Source: a bacterium (GTDB taxonomy: Bacteria > Armatimonadota > Fimbriimonadia > Fimbriimonadales > Fimbriimonadaceae). Taken from it: a stretch of DNA of 64,000 nucleotides. Of the stretch, positions 1 to 8,527 are shown piece after piece. The notes under the pieces were generated by a model, which was given only the letters and a program-made list of their open reading frames with translations, made no database searches and was not told the origin of the DNA. Each line of letters begins with the position of its first letter. Within the stretch, counting starts at the first letter, position 1. A program made the position numbers and the translations under genes. The DNA is taken from assembly GCA_027485645.1 (NCBI GenBank), contig JAIXQR010000003.1:124001-188000 (forward strand). The letters are read 5' to 3'.

Positions 1-247
1 GGCCGGAAAAGCCGAAGTTCCTTTCGAGACAGAAAGCGTCGTCCTCACCCTCAAGTCCAGCGGCGAAGATCACGTGCTTTTCGAAGCCGGATCGCCTGCG
101 CCATTTGATCCAAAAAAGGTCTCCAGCAGCCTGAAATCCGACCATGTGATCGTCGACCTCTACCTAGGGCCCGGCGAGACCGAAACGGTGTACACCTGCG
201 ATTTCGGTTACGGCTACGTTCGCATCAATGCCGAGTACCACACCTAA
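1..247 (+). CDS. argJ: Glutamate N-acetyltransferase/amino-acid acetyltransferase, C-terminal fragment
   Basis: Only the last 81 codons lie in the window; the reading frame is open from base 2. ArgJ transfers acetyl groups between N-acetylornithine and glutamate (and from acetyl-CoA in bifunctional forms) in arginine biosynthesis, in the cytoplasm. The recognisable part is the highly conserved tail: a VDLYLGPGE strand, then TCDFGYGYVRINAEYHT at the very C-terminus, which matches the family ending (cDL-yeYVrINaeYrT). The catalytic Thr at the autoprocessing site lies outside the window. The next gene starts 1 base after this stop, so the two are probably cotranscribed. The identification rests on the C-terminal motif alone. 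Confidence 0.85.
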   Translation, partial: AGKAEVPFETESVVLTLKSSGEDHVLFEAGSPAPFDPKKVSSSLKSDHVIVDLYLGPGETETVYTCDFGYGYVRINAEYHT

Positions 248-248
248 C

Positions 249-1181
249 ATGCCTCGCCACTACGTTTGCCAAAAGCTCGATGTGCCGTTCAGCATCAACG
301 GCCGGCTCGACCATCCGGCGTGGATGAACGCGCCGTGGACCGAAGATTTCGTCGATATCCTCGGCCCGGAGGCAAAGAAGCCGCGTTTCCGAACCCGGGC
401 GAAGATGCTCTGGGACTCCCAGTACCTGTACGTCGGAGCTGAACTTGAAGAACCGCACGTTTGGGGCACGCTCACTCAGCACGATTCGGTCATTTTTCAA
501 GACAACGATTTCGAAATCTTCCTCGATCCCGACGGTGACAACCACCTCTATGCCGAGTTCGAAATGAACGCGCTCAATACGACGTGGGACCTCCTCCTGG
601 TGAAGCCATATCGCGATGGCGCCCCGCCCGTAGATGGCTTTGAACTCGCCGGACTTCGCTCCGCCGTTCACGTTCGCGGCACCCTAAACGACCCACGCGA
701 CACCGACGAAGGCTGGACCCTCGAAGTGGCGATTCCGTTCGCCGCGCTCAAACAAATTGCCGGTGTGCCGTGCCCGCCAAGACCGGGAGACGTTTGGCGC
801 ATCAACTTTTCCCGGGTCCAGTGGGTGACCGATATCATCGATGGCAAGTACGTCAAGCGGCCCGGCCTTCCGGAAGACAACTGGGTCTGGTCTCCGCAAG
901 GTGTGGTCGATATGCACCAGCCAGAGCATTGGGGAATGCTGCAATTCTCCGACGGAACGCCCTTACCAACGCCCGTGCTAGAGCCGGAAAGAGAACAGCT
1001 GATGGCGGTTTATCACGCGCAATGCAAGTACCGCGGCCAACACGGCCGCTGGGCAACCGATGTCGCGGCGCTCGGGATTAACGGGGCCGGAATCCAGATC
1101 GAGGCGACCACCCACCAGTGGTCGGCACAGCTTGGCAACTGGCTGGTTGACCACGAATCGCGTTTGCGCAGATTCAAATGA
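249..1181 (+). CDS. Carbohydrate-binding family 9-like (DOMON-type) protein
   Basis: 310-residue protein without a signal peptide. Residues about 10-235 read as a CBM9-like/DOMON beta-sandwich: an opening ING-LD-PAW motif, an MLWDSQYLYVGAELEEP strand pair, a DNDFEIFLDPDGDNHLYAEFEMNALNT block typical of the family, and WTLEVAIPFAAL followed by RPGDVWRINFSRVQW. The last 80 residues are charged and helical with no recognised motif. Such proteins bind glycans or occur beside glycan-use genes; the ligand here is unknown. I chose the ATG at 249, just after the argJ stop; an earlier in-frame ATG at 228 would overlap argJ by 20 bases. The absence of an export signal is odd for a CBM9-type domain. Confidence 0.8.
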   Translation: MPRHYVCQKLDVPFSINGRLDHPAWMNAPWTEDFVDILGPEAKKPRFRTRAKMLWDSQYLYVGAELEEPHVWGTLTQHDSVIFQDNDFEIFLDPDGDNHLYAEFEMNALNTTWDLLLVKPYRDGAPPVDGFELAGLRSAVHVRGTLNDPRDTDEGWTLEVAIPFAALKQIAGVPCPPRPGDVWRINFSRVQWVTDIIDGKYVKRPGLPEDNWVWSPQGVVDMHQPEHWGMLQFSDGTPLPTPVLEPEREQLMAVYHAQCKYRGQHGRWATDVAALGINGAGIQIEATTHQWSAQLGNWLVDHESRLRRFK

Positions 1182-1269
1182 GCCTTTCGTTGCGGAAATA
1201 ATTGCATCATTCCCCGCAAATCTGCATGACATATGCATCAAGTCTCAACGTCGGCGTAAAGTAACACAA

Positions 1270-1680
1270 GTGGAAAACAAGTCCGAAGCTGGTTGTTCCG
1301 GTTGCCCAATGGTGCGCCTCCTGGATTTCTTGTCTGGACGCTGGGCGTTACCGGTCCTGTTTCACCTGCACCGCGCCCAAGGCCCGATTCGGTTTGGTGA
1401 ACTTCGACGCAGCATCGGTCGAGTGACGCAAAAGGAATTGACCCGCACCCTGCGAGAGTTCGAACTTCGTGGACTTGTGACGCGGACCGTCTACGCCGAA
1501 GTGCCGCCGCGAGTTGAGTACGGCCTAACCCCGTTGGGAGATTCTCTGAAGGCCCCGCTCGCCGCCCTCGCCGCCTGGTCCGAAGAGCATCCGGAGGCCG
1601 TAGCGGTTATCCCCCAGTCCCGAATTGACGCTTCCAGTCATCCAGCAGACGAAGTGCCTGAATTGGCGTTAGCTGGTTAA
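1270..1680 (+). CDS. HxlR-family winged-helix transcriptional regulator
   Basis: 136 residues from a GTG start at 1270. The product has the HxlR layout: an N-terminal CSGCPM cysteine pair, then LLDFLSGRWALPVLFHL, the FGELRRSIGRVTQKELTRTLREFELRGLVTR recognition-helix and wing region, and a VEYGLTPLG wing. HxlR proteins are small dimeric DNA-binding regulators, often redox- or aldehyde-responsive through the N-terminal Cys. The open frame extends further upstream, but that part runs back into the preceding gene and has no family similarity, so GTG 1270 is preferred; no strong ribosome site is visible. The last 74 bases are antisense to the 3' end of mutS, so transcripts of the two genes would be complementary there. 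The target gene is unknown. Confidence 0.85.
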   Translation: MENKSEAGCSGCPMVRLLDFLSGRWALPVLFHLHRAQGPIRFGELRRSIGRVTQKELTRTLREFELRGLVTRTVYAEVPPRVEYGLTPLGDSLKAPLAALAAWSEEHPEAVAVIPQSRIDASSHPADEVPELALAG

Positions 1681-4174
1681 CGTCGAGGTCCTTCAGGGCC
1701 TGCACCACCGCGGGCTCCTCCACGTCGAACAGCGTCAGCTGCAGCTTCTGATGCTGTAACGGCACCGATTTCGGCGCATCACTGGTTTGCTCTAGTTCGG
1801 CTAGAACCTCGCGGGCGCGCCGTAGAACGCTGGCAGGAACTCCCGCTCTTTGCGCAACGTGAATTCCGTAAGATCGATCCGTTCCCCCGGGCAAAACTCG
1901 GTGCGTCCAAACGATGTCTTGCCCAATCTCTTCCACCGCAACTCGGTAGTTGGCAAGGCTCGAGAGTTGCTCCGCCAAAGCATTGAGCTGGTGATAGTGG
2001 GTCGCAAACAGCGTCTTCGCCCCGATCTCAGCGAGGTGCTCAATCATCGCCCAAGCAATGGCAAGCCCGTCAAACGTGCTCGTACCCCGGCCGACCTCGT
2101 CCAAGATCACCAGCGAGCGCGGCGTGGCGTGATTGAGGATGTTCGCGCTCTCCAGCATCTCCACCATGAAGGTGCTTTGCCCAAGCGCAAGCTCGTCTTT
2201 CGCGCCGATTCGCGCGAAGATTCGATCACAAAGACTTAGCGTCGCGGATTCGGCGGGTACGAAGCACCCAACCTGCGACATCAGCTGGATCAAGGCGTTT
2301 TGGCGCAGGAAGGTCGACTTTCCCGCCATGTTTGGCCCTGTCAGAATCATGATCCGCTTCTCACCGAGGTCCGTGTCATTCGGCACAAACGAGGCGCTGG
2401 CCAGCTCGACGACCGGATGCCGCCCTGCCCGAAGCCGCACCTCGTCTGCGTCCGAAAAAGCTGGCTTTACGTACCGATTGCGAACTGAGACTTCTGCAAA
2501 AGTGGCTAATACGTCGAGCTCGGCCAATGCACGCGCCGTCTGCAACAGGCTTCCGGCGTTCTCCGCCACCCGTTGACGCACCCGGAAGAACAGGTGCGAC
2601 TCAAGTTCAGAAGATTTCTCCTGAGCGCCAAGCACCAGCGACTCCTGATCTTTCAGTTCCGCCGTGATGTACCGCTCGGCATTTGCCGTGGTCTGCTTGC
2701 GGATGTACGTGTCCGGCACTTGGGCGGAGAATTGCTTGCTCACCTCAAGGTAATAGCCAAAAACGTTGTTAAAGCCGACCTTGAGCGAGTTGATCCCGGT
2801 CTTTTCGCGCTCCGTTTTCTCAAGCGCGGCGATGAACGATTTGCCATCCCGCGCGAGCTCGCGGAGCTTGTCGAGCTCCAAGTCGAACTCGGGCCGAATC
2901 AAGCCGCCTTCACGCACGGAGAACGGTGGATCATCGACCAAGGCTTGGCTCAGATAGTTCGCCAATTCGCGGTGGTCGGTCAAGTCCTGCTTCAGCTCAA
3001 AGAGCCGCCCGAGCGCCACTTTGACGAGCGGATCTTCGAGAAACGGCAGGGCGAGAAGCGATGTCCGTAGAGCCACCAAGTCGCGCGGGTTGGCATGGCC
3101 AGTGCTGCACCGCGCCACCAATCGCTCCAAGTCGGCAACCTTGCTGAGCAAGTCCCGCAAATCGCCGCGAGCCATCGGATTGTTGATGAGTCGCTCTACC
3201 GCGTCGAGTCGAGCCTGAATCGTCCCCTGATCCAGCAGCGGCTGCTCAATCCACCGCCGAATGAGGCGTGCGCCCATCGGGGTGAGCGTCTGGTCGAGCG
3301 CGGCTAACAACGTGAACCGCTTCGAACCGTCGTGCAAGTTCTGCGTCAATTCCAGCGAACGTCGCGTCGAGGGATCGAGCCGCATGAAGCCATCCACCGA
3401 GTAAGTCGATAGCTGCTCGATGTGCTGCAAAGGGAGCCCGTTCTTCTCCGCGTACGCCAGCACCATCGACGCCGCGATGACCGCTCCGGGCTTGTCCTCG
3501 CAGCCAAACCCTGCTAGGTTTCCGGCCTGAAACTGCTGCAAAAGCTTGCGGGTGGCTCGTTCCAGGGCAAGCGACGGCTGCCCCGAAGTCACCGTCCCCA
3601 GCGCTTGTTGCGCCATTTCCGCAAACGGGTCCGCGTCTGGGCCGTACAGCAATTCTGCCGGCCGAATCCGAGCGAGTTCGGGGAATAACAGCTCCTGTGC
3701 CCGGTCGTTTGAGACCTCGGTGACGTTGAACTCGCCCGTGCTGGGATCAAGAATCGCTAGTCCGGTTCGGTCCTTTTGAACGCAAATCGCCGCTAGGTAG
3801 CTGTTCTGCCCGCTTGAGAGCATCGAGTCTTCGACCAGGGTGCCCGGCGTCAGCACCCGCGTCACGCCTCGCTTCACGAGTCCTTTGGCTTGCTTCGGGT
3901 CCTCCAGCTGCTCGCACAAGGCGACCTTGTGGCCTTTCTGGATCAGCCGAATCAAGTACTTTTCGATGCTGTGAAAAGGAACCCCGGCCATGGGGATTCG
4001 GCCATTACTGCCGTCTTCTCGGCCGGTGAGGGTGATCTCGGCTGCCGCCGCGGCCAGCTCGGCGTCCTCTCCGTAGAACTCGTAAAAGTCCCCGATCCGG
4101 ATCGCCATCAAGACGCCCGGATGCTCCGCCTTCACGGCAAAGTACTGCCGGAGCATGGGCGTCTGCGGGGTCAT
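1607..4174 (-). CDS. mutS: DNA mismatch repair protein MutS
   Basis: 855 residues, normal length for MutS-I. It recognises base mismatches and short loops and starts mismatch repair with MutL. Visible features in order: the mismatch-reading GDFYEFY motif (residues about 27-33, Phe-Tyr-Glu), connector and lever regions rich in helices, the Walker A loop GPNMAGKST (about 612-620), the STFMVEM signature, Walker B LVILDEVGRGTST (about 686-698) and the ATHYH switch. A QLTLFD beta-clamp-binding motif sits near 812-817, followed by the C-terminal helix LTPIQALRLLDDWK. The ATG at 4174 has AGGAA just upstream. It is the last gene of a minus-strand run tmk - LolA-like - slipin - mutS. Its 3' end overlaps the convergent HxlR gene. 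Confidence 0.98.
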   Translation of the reverse strand: MTPQTPMLRQYFAVKAEHPGVLMAIRIGDFYEFYGEDAELAAAAAEITLTGREDGSNGRIPMAGVPFHSIEKYLIRLIQKGHKVALCEQLEDPKQAKGLVKRGVTRVLTPGTLVEDSMLSSGQNSYLAAICVQKDRTGLAILDPSTGEFNVTEVSNDRAQELLFPELARIRPAELLYGPDADPFAEMAQQALGTVTSGQPSLALERATRKLLQQFQAGNLAGFGCEDKPGAVIAASMVLAYAEKNGLPLQHIEQLSTYSVDGFMRLDPSTRRSLELTQNLHDGSKRFTLLAALDQTLTPMGARLIRRWIEQPLLDQGTIQARLDAVERLINNPMARGDLRDLLSKVADLERLVARCSTGHANPRDLVALRTSLLALPFLEDPLVKVALGRLFELKQDLTDHRELANYLSQALVDDPPFSVREGGLIRPEFDLELDKLRELARDGKSFIAALEKTEREKTGINSLKVGFNNVFGYYLEVSKQFSAQVPDTYIRKQTTANAERYITAELKDQESLVLGAQEKSSELESHLFFRVRQRVAENAGSLLQTARALAELDVLATFAEVSVRNRYVKPAFSDADEVRLRAGRHPVVELASASFVPNDTDLGEKRIMILTGPNMAGKSTFLRQNALIQLMSQVGCFVPAESATLSLCDRIFARIGAKDELALGQSTFMVEMLESANILNHATPRSLVILDEVGRGTSTFDGLAIAWAMIEHLAEIGAKTLFATHYHQLNALAEQLSSLANYRVAVEEIGQDIVWTHRVLPGGTDRSYGIHVAQRAGVPASVLRRAREVLAELEQTSDAPKSVPLQHQKLQLTLFDVEEPAVVQALKDLDVNQLTPIQALRLLDDWKRQFGTGG

Positions 4175-4198
4175 TTCCTATTATGAGCTTGCGCCGGA

Positions 4199-5194
4199 CT
4201 ACGCCGACTCGGTTACGGTTTCGCTAGCTTCTGCAACCTCAGCTTTCGCCTTAAAGAAGCTCTCGGCCAGCGGCACCGAAACGGTGGATGGCAGGGCGGA
4301 TTTCTCGGCGGAACTGTTGGTCACGTGGTCCTCGAAGTGGTCGAGTGCTTTAGTAGCCGCTTTTGCGAGGCTCGGCACCGACTGGATCGCCTGCATAACG
4401 TCGACCGGCACCGCTAGGACGACCGTGTTTGCCGCGGAGGTTCCGAGGCTGTCGAGGGTCTGTAAGGTTCGAAGTTGAAGCGCACCGGGCGATGCATGCA
4501 TGGTCGCGGCAGCGGCGGCAAGGTTGGAAGCCGCATCGCGGTCGCCTTCCGATTTCGTGATGTTGGCTCGCTTTTCACGTTCTGCCGAAGCTTCACGGGC
4601 CATGACTCGCTTCAGGTCTTCCGGAAGGATAATGTCCTGAATTCGAATGCCTGGAACCTCGAGTCCCCAGCCATCGATTTCCCGTTCGACCATCTTTTCG
4701 ATCCGCTCACCCAACGCTTCTCGGTCGGCCAGCAACTGGTCCAGGGTGACCGAACCAACGACGTCGCGCAGAGTGGTGAGGGCGTACTGCCGAATGGCGT
4801 GGATGTAATCCTGAACTTGGATGATCGCGTTCTCGGGATGTACCACCCTCATGAAGATGACGCCGTCAAGGGAGACGGGAACGTTATCTTTGGTGATCGC
4901 TTCTTGGCGCGGAATCTCGATCGTTTGGATTCGGGTGTCCACCGTGCGAACCGCATCGACGAACGGAATCACCGCAAAAACGCCCGGACCTTTGACCGCT
5001 TGAAACTTACCAAGCCGGAAAACGAGCGACTTTTCCCACTGCGCCGCCATGCGGAAGATGTTTGCCAGCAACAAGCTCGCCGCGCTCCAAACAAAGAAAC
5101 TACCGAATGCTTCCGGCGACGCTCCTGGCTTAAAAATCGCCAAGCCGATCGCAGTAAGAATGAACCATAAGATCGCTGGTAGCGGATTCTTCAT
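4199..5194 (-). CDS. SPFH/Band 7 membrane protein, slipin (stomatin-like)
   Basis: 331 residues. Two hydrophobic stretches at about 5-24 and 29-47 anchor the protein. They are followed by the Band 7 domain (about 50-215) with the slipin pattern EKSLVFRLGKF, GPGVFAVIPFVDAV, VDTRIQTIEIPRQEAITKDNVPVSLDGV, and a helical REASAEREKRANITKSEGDRDAA segment that forms the oligomerising coiled coil. Slipins build ring-like scaffolds in lipid microdomains and often pair with an NfeD-type partner protease; no nfeD gene is next to it here. The start lies 3 bases downstream of the preceding gene's stop and the stop 24 bases before mutS, so it belongs to the same transcription unit. The specific role is unknown. 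Confidence 0.9.
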   Translation of the reverse strand: MKNPLPAILWFILTAIGLAIFKPGASPEAFGSFFVWSAASLLLANIFRMAAQWEKSLVFRLGKFQAVKGPGVFAVIPFVDAVRTVDTRIQTIEIPRQEAITKDNVPVSLDGVIFMRVVHPENAIIQVQDYIHAIRQYALTTLRDVVGSVTLDQLLADREALGERIEKMVEREIDGWGLEVPGIRIQDIILPEDLKRVMAREASAEREKRANITKSEGDRDAASNLAAAAATMHASPGALQLRTLQTLDSLGTSAANTVVLAVPVDVMQAIQSVPSLAKAATKALDHFEDHVTNSSAEKSALPSTVSVPLAESFFKAKAEVAEASETVTESA

Positions 5195-5197
5195 GTT

Positions 5198-6253
5198 CTA
5201 GTTCTTACTAGAAGGCGCCATTTGGGTTGCAGAAACCACGTCATCTTGCCAGGTCTTGCTTTCGGCCGGATCGTAGCCCATCCAGTACCGCCTAAGCATG
5301 CCGTCTGGCTTGCGAAGGATAAAGAACGGAAGCGCGGGCGGGTTCAGTTTCCGGAGATCGCCCCCACTCGTATCGGTCGGCAAGTCAAGCCTTCCGCCGC
5401 TGGCAAGGCCATTGAGTCGCAGAACTTTAATCCCTTTCGCCTCTAGTGCCTTCAGGGCGGACTCGCTGTCTACCGACGGCTTAGCCGTGTCCAGAAGGGC
5501 AATGAGCGTCGGCTGCTTGCTGAGCCGCTCGGTTAAATCCACCTTTCGGGAGCCCTGCTGCCAGGTCCCAAAGTAAAACTTGTTCTCAGGATCCCAAGGG
5601 AATCCCGCGCCAGGCACGGCAACGGGAGCGTAGTCGTCGGGCACCCGCAACACAAAGTCGCTGAGCTGAAACTTCTTCGTGGTGAACTTCGACAGCTCCC
5701 ACTCCCCTTCCTGATTTCCGCTCATGCTTTGGACTTTGAATTTGTAGTAGAGGACATTTCCGTCCTTACCGATCAGCACCTGGTAGTTCACCAGCGTCCC
5801 GGGCTGCTTCAATTCGTACGTAATCTTGTCGCCGGTCAGAGTGCCAACTTTCGCGTTGCGGGTCAGGACGCGAGCCTTTTCTCCTGGCACGGTGCTGCTA
5901 AAAGTGGGCGAGATCAGGAAGCGTGGAAAGGCGAGGGCAAACGCTTGGCTAACTCGCGAATCGCGCAATCCGATCCCCTGGGCGACGCCGGGGTCGTCAT
6001 AAACCTTGTCTCGGTGCTCAACATCCACCCAACCCTTTTCGGTGCTGGAGACTTCGTAATCCGACAGGCTTAGGTTGGCCCAGAACCTCACCCGGTCTGG
6101 CTTTTCGATGCGTAACTTTACTGGCTCGCGCTTGAGCAAGTAGCCAGAAAACTTGTATTCCGCTTCGAACGAAACGTTCTTGGCAAGAAAGGCATCCGCA
6201 CGCGCTAAGACCTGGGAAATATCATCGAGTGGGAGGGCCAGCAATGCGATCAT
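5198..6253 (-). CDS. LolA/DUF2092-like exported protein with C-terminal thioredoxin-like region
   Basis: 351 residues from ATG 6253. This start is preferred over a longer frame reaching 6376 because it sits 13 bases after the tmk stop and begins with a short hydrophobic leader (MIALLALPLDD). Residues about 10-220 resemble LolA/LppX-type lipoprotein-carrier folds: an early ARADAFLAKNVSFEAEYKF segment, repeated antiparallel strands with alternating charged and aromatic residues, and YQVLIGKDGNVLYYKF. Residues about 240-351 look like a thioredoxin-fold remnant (QPTLIALLDTAKPSVDSESA, then LPFFILRKPDG), but no CxxC is present, so redox catalysis is unlikely. Cotranscribed with tmk, slipin and mutS. 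The function is a fold-level guess. Confidence 0.6.
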   Translation of the reverse strand: MIALLALPLDDISQVLARADAFLAKNVSFEAEYKFSGYLLKREPVKLRIEKPDRVRFWANLSLSDYEVSSTEKGWVDVEHRDKVYDDPGVAQGIGLRDSRVSQAFALAFPRFLISPTFSSTVPGEKARVLTRNAKVGTLTGDKITYELKQPGTLVNYQVLIGKDGNVLYYKFKVQSMSGNQEGEWELSKFTTKKFQLSDFVLRVPDDYAPVAVPGAGFPWDPENKFYFGTWQQGSRKVDLTERLSKQPTLIALLDTAKPSVDSESALKALEAKGIKVLRLNGLASGGRLDLPTDTSGGDLRKLNPPALPFFILRKPDGMLRRYWMGYDPAESKTWQDDVVSATQMAPSSKN

Positions 6254-6266
6254 AAGCACGTCTCGC

Positions 6267-6890
6267 TTATGGTACGCCGTTAATTCGATTTTGTATGGCT
6301 TGCCAAGCGGTCTCCGTGACCTTTTCTGCCGCCTGGGTTCCGTCAAGCACGTGCCAAACCGATGATTCGCTGGCAACCTGCAAAAACCCCTGGCGCACTT
6401 GTTCGTGAAACGCGATCGGTTCGTTATCGATCCGGTTCCGGTCGGCTCGGCGCGCTAAACCTACTTCGGCCGGAACATCCACGAGCAGTTTAATATCCGG
6501 CTCCGTTCCGGCAATCGCGAAAGTATTTGCCGCGCGCACAAAATCGGCATCCAAACCTCGCGCGATCGCCTGATAGACAAAAGTGGAATCGGCAAACCGA
6601 TCGCAGATCACCCACTCGCCAAGCTCAAGCGCCGGCTTGATGAAGGTTTGAACGTGCTGAGCTCGATCGGCCAGAAAAAGAAACAGCTCGGCCGCCGAGA
6701 CCATGGCTTCGCCATCGAGAAGGATTTGCCGAATGCGTTTGCCAAATTCCCCTTCTCCCGGTTCGCGCGTCAGCCGCACGGTGAAGCCGCATTCGCTAGC
6801 TCGCGCTGCGAGGTTCTTGGCAAGGGTGGATTTGCCCCCGCCTTCCGGTCCTTCCAGCACGATGAACACTCGCCGAGAATACCGAGTCAT
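6267..6890 (-). CDS. tmk: Thymidylate kinase
   Basis: 207 residues, family-typical. It phosphorylates dTMP to dTDP with ATP in the cytoplasm, an essential step of dTTP synthesis. It shows the P-loop EGPEGGGKST (residues 13-22), TREPGEG (the Arg-Glu-Pro substrate loop), the VICDRFADSTFVYQ block (DR-Y/F-x-S/T-x-x-YQ signature) and LLVDVPAEVGLARR leading into the lid. The first gene of the minus-strand operon that ends with mutS. It is divergent from csrA; only 87 bases separate the two starts, so their promoters share this gap. Confidence 0.96.
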   Translation of the reverse strand: MTRYSRRVFIVLEGPEGGGKSTLAKNLAARASECGFTVRLTREPGEGEFGKRIRQILLDGEAMVSAAELFLFLADRAQHVQTFIKPALELGEWVICDRFADSTFVYQAIARGLDADFVRAANTFAIAGTEPDIKLLVDVPAEVGLARRADRNRIDNEPIAFHEQVRQGFLQVASESSVWHVLDGTQAAEKVTETAWQAIQNRINGVP

Positions 6891-6918
6891 TTTCGATTCC
6901 CGAAATCCGTATCCGTCG

Positions 6919-6971
6919 TATACTCAAACGAAGAAATCTTGTTGAATCCGAGATTCTCCTAAGGATGGGAA
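6919..6971 (+). promoter_or_regulatory. csrA leader: -10-like element and CsrA-type AAGGATG/GGGA site over the ribosome binding region
   Basis: A TATACT hexamer at 6919-6924 could be the -10 element for csrA; no good -35 is visible 16-18 bases upstream. Further on, AAGGATGGGA (6961-6970) supplies the Shine-Dalgarno bases (AAGGA, 12 bases before ATG). It also matches the core of the known CsrA binding consensus (ARGGAUG) and carries a second GGA at 6968-6970. This suggests autorepression of csrA translation, as known in other bacteria. It is inference from the motif only. Confidence 0.4.
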
Positions 6972-6977
6972 CGTAAT

Positions 6978-7169
6978 ATGCTGGTTTTGACGCGGAAACT
7001 TGGCCAGAGCATCGTCATTGGAGACGAGGTTGAAGTTGTCGTGCTTGAGGTTCGAGGCGAGCAAGTCCGAATCGGAATCAAAGCCCCGAAGGACGTAACC
7101 GTTCACCGAAAGGAAATCTACGAACAGATTTCAACCGGTGAAACCGAAGAACCCACTCCGAGCGCGTGA
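6978..7169 (+). CDS. csrA: Carbon storage regulator CsrA (RsmA), RNA-binding translational regulator
   Basis: 63 residues, usual length. CsrA dimers bind GGA motifs in mRNA leaders and block or alter translation. The first strand [18 protein letters not shown] and the [28 protein letters not shown] core match the family throughout; the RNA-contacting L4/R6 and R44-region residues (here VHRKEIY) are present. No flagellar genes or fliW, with which csrA is often linked, are nearby. Its stop overlaps the start of the next gene (TGATG), implying translational coupling to a small membrane protein and probably to ribF. Confidence 0.97.
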   Translation: MLVLTRKLGQSIVIGDEVEVVVLEVRGEQVRIGIKAPKDVTVHRKEIYEQISTGETEEPTPSA

Positions 7170-7594
7170 TGTTACGCAACGTCCCGGTCGTCCTCATCCT
7201 GGCCATTCTCGCCGCGAGTATGTCTTGGGGCTCCCTTAGCCCAGATCAAAAGACCGTCACGCCAATGGTCATGATCACCCTCGCTCTCAGTGCCAACGCA
7301 GCCGCGATGATGCTCATTCTTTTGCGCGCGGCACATATCGGCAGCCAAGAGCTCACCGAGACCATGGCGGGTCGCGTCCTTTCTTGCCTTTCCTTCGTGG
7401 GTCTCTTCGCGCTCGCCCACGTTTTATGGCTCACGCCAGAAACCGGGGTGGAACGTCCGAACGACCTGATTCGGGGAACAACCCAATTGCGAGATCCCAA
7501 GCTGCTGGTCGCAATGTTCCTCTTGCAGTGGGCGGTCATCGAGGCCATGCAGCGCATCTGGGTTCGAGAAAGACCCACGACCGCAGATCGGTAA
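7169..7594 (+). CDS. Small integral membrane protein, unknown function
   Basis: 141 residues starting at the ATG that overlaps the csrA stop codon. Four hydrophobic segments are visible: about 5-22, 29-52, 64-85 and 109-128, with short polar loops; a weak N-terminal leader could instead be a signal. No family was recognised. The position between csrA and ribF, with overlapping or close spacing on both sides (9 bases to ribF), shows that it is cotranscribed with them. The codon pattern resembles the neighbours, so it is probably a real, lineage-restricted gene. Confidence 0.75.
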   Translation: MLRNVPVVLILAILAASMSWGSLSPDQKTVTPMVMITLALSANAAAMMLILLRAAHIGSQELTETMAGRVLSCLSFVGLFALAHVLWLTPETGVERPNDLIRGTTQLRDPKLLVAMFLLQWAVIEAMQRIWVRERPTTADR

Positions 7595-7603
7595 ACTTTT
7601 CGT

Positions 7604-8527
7604 ATGCAGGTGCATTTTGGACTTGGTCGCCTGCGGCCCGAATGGACGGCGGCGGTTACGTGCATTGGCACTTTCGACGGATTCCATTTAGGGCACCAGG
7701 AAGTGGTTAGGTCCGCAGTTCAGCTCGCCCGTTCCAAAGAGCTACCCGTTGCGTTGGTCACCTTTGACCGGCATCCTGCCGCTGTTTTGGCCCCCAGCAA
7801 AACTCCGCCCCCCATCGCCTCCCTCGAAGCCAACTTGGCAGTCGCGAAAAGTCTAGGCATCGAATTGGCCCTTGTGTTGCCTTTTGATGCCAGCCTCAGC
7901 CGGATGTCCGCCGATGAGTTCTTTGAGGCCGTCATCGTCCGTGGCCTCAATGCGCAGCACCTCGTGGTGGGACACGATTTCGCCTTCGGCAATGGCCGCG
8001 AAGGCACCACACAGTGGCTCGAAAATCGAATCCAAACCACCGTCGTTCCCCCATTTCTGGTCGATGGCGACCGAGTGAGCTCGACCGTCGTGAGGCAACT
8101 AATCCAAGACGGGAAAATCGAACCTGCAAACCGCCTGCTTGGTCGTCCGTTTGAGATCACCGGCTTCGTAGTCGCCGGCCAACAACTGGGCCGAACCCTA
8201 GGATTCCCAACCGTCAACCTCGCCCGATCGTTCAACCAGGTGCTTCCTACTGATGGCGTGTATGCCGCGGTGGCAGAAACGGTTCATGGTGAGTTTCAAG
8301 CGGCCCTGGCCATCGGGCTCCGCCCGGCGGTCGAGGGAAAGAGCCGGACGATTGAAGCGTTCCTCATGGACTACCCCGGGGACTCCCTTTACGGAACATC
8401 CGTGCGGCTCAAGCTGCTTCGCTTCATTCGGCCCGAGCTGAACTTCCCGTCGTTTAATGCCCTCACGGACCAAATGGCCCAGGACGTCCTCAATATTCGC
8501 GACTTATTAGCGTCTGTAAAGGCATGA
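7604..8527 (+). CDS. ribF: Bifunctional riboflavin kinase / FAD synthetase
   Basis: 307 residues, normal for prokaryotic RibF. It makes FMN from riboflavin and then FAD from FMN and ATP. The N-terminal nucleotidyltransferase domain (about 1-175) shows GTFDGFHLGHQEV (the HxGH-type motif), VTFDRHPAAVL, the VVGHDFAFGNGREG block and SSTVVRQLIQDG. The C-terminal flavokinase domain (about 180-305) has GQQLGRTLGFPTVNL with the PTxN motif, DGVYAA, and EAFLMDYPGDSLYG-type residues containing the conserved catalytic Glu. The stop overlaps the next gene's start by 4 bases (ATGA). Confidence 0.97.
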   Translation: MQVHFGLGRLRPEWTAAVTCIGTFDGFHLGHQEVVRSAVQLARSKELPVALVTFDRHPAAVLAPSKTPPPIASLEANLAVAKSLGIELALVLPFDASLSRMSADEFFEAVIVRGLNAQHLVVGHDFAFGNGREGTTQWLENRIQTTVVPPFLVDGDRVSSTVVRQLIQDGKIEPANRLLGRPFEITGFVVAGQQLGRTLGFPTVNLARSFNQVLPTDGVYAAVAETVHGEFQAALAIGLRPAVEGKSRTIEAFLMDYPGDSLYGTSVRLKLLRFIRPELNFPSFNALTDQMAQDVLNIRDLLASVKA

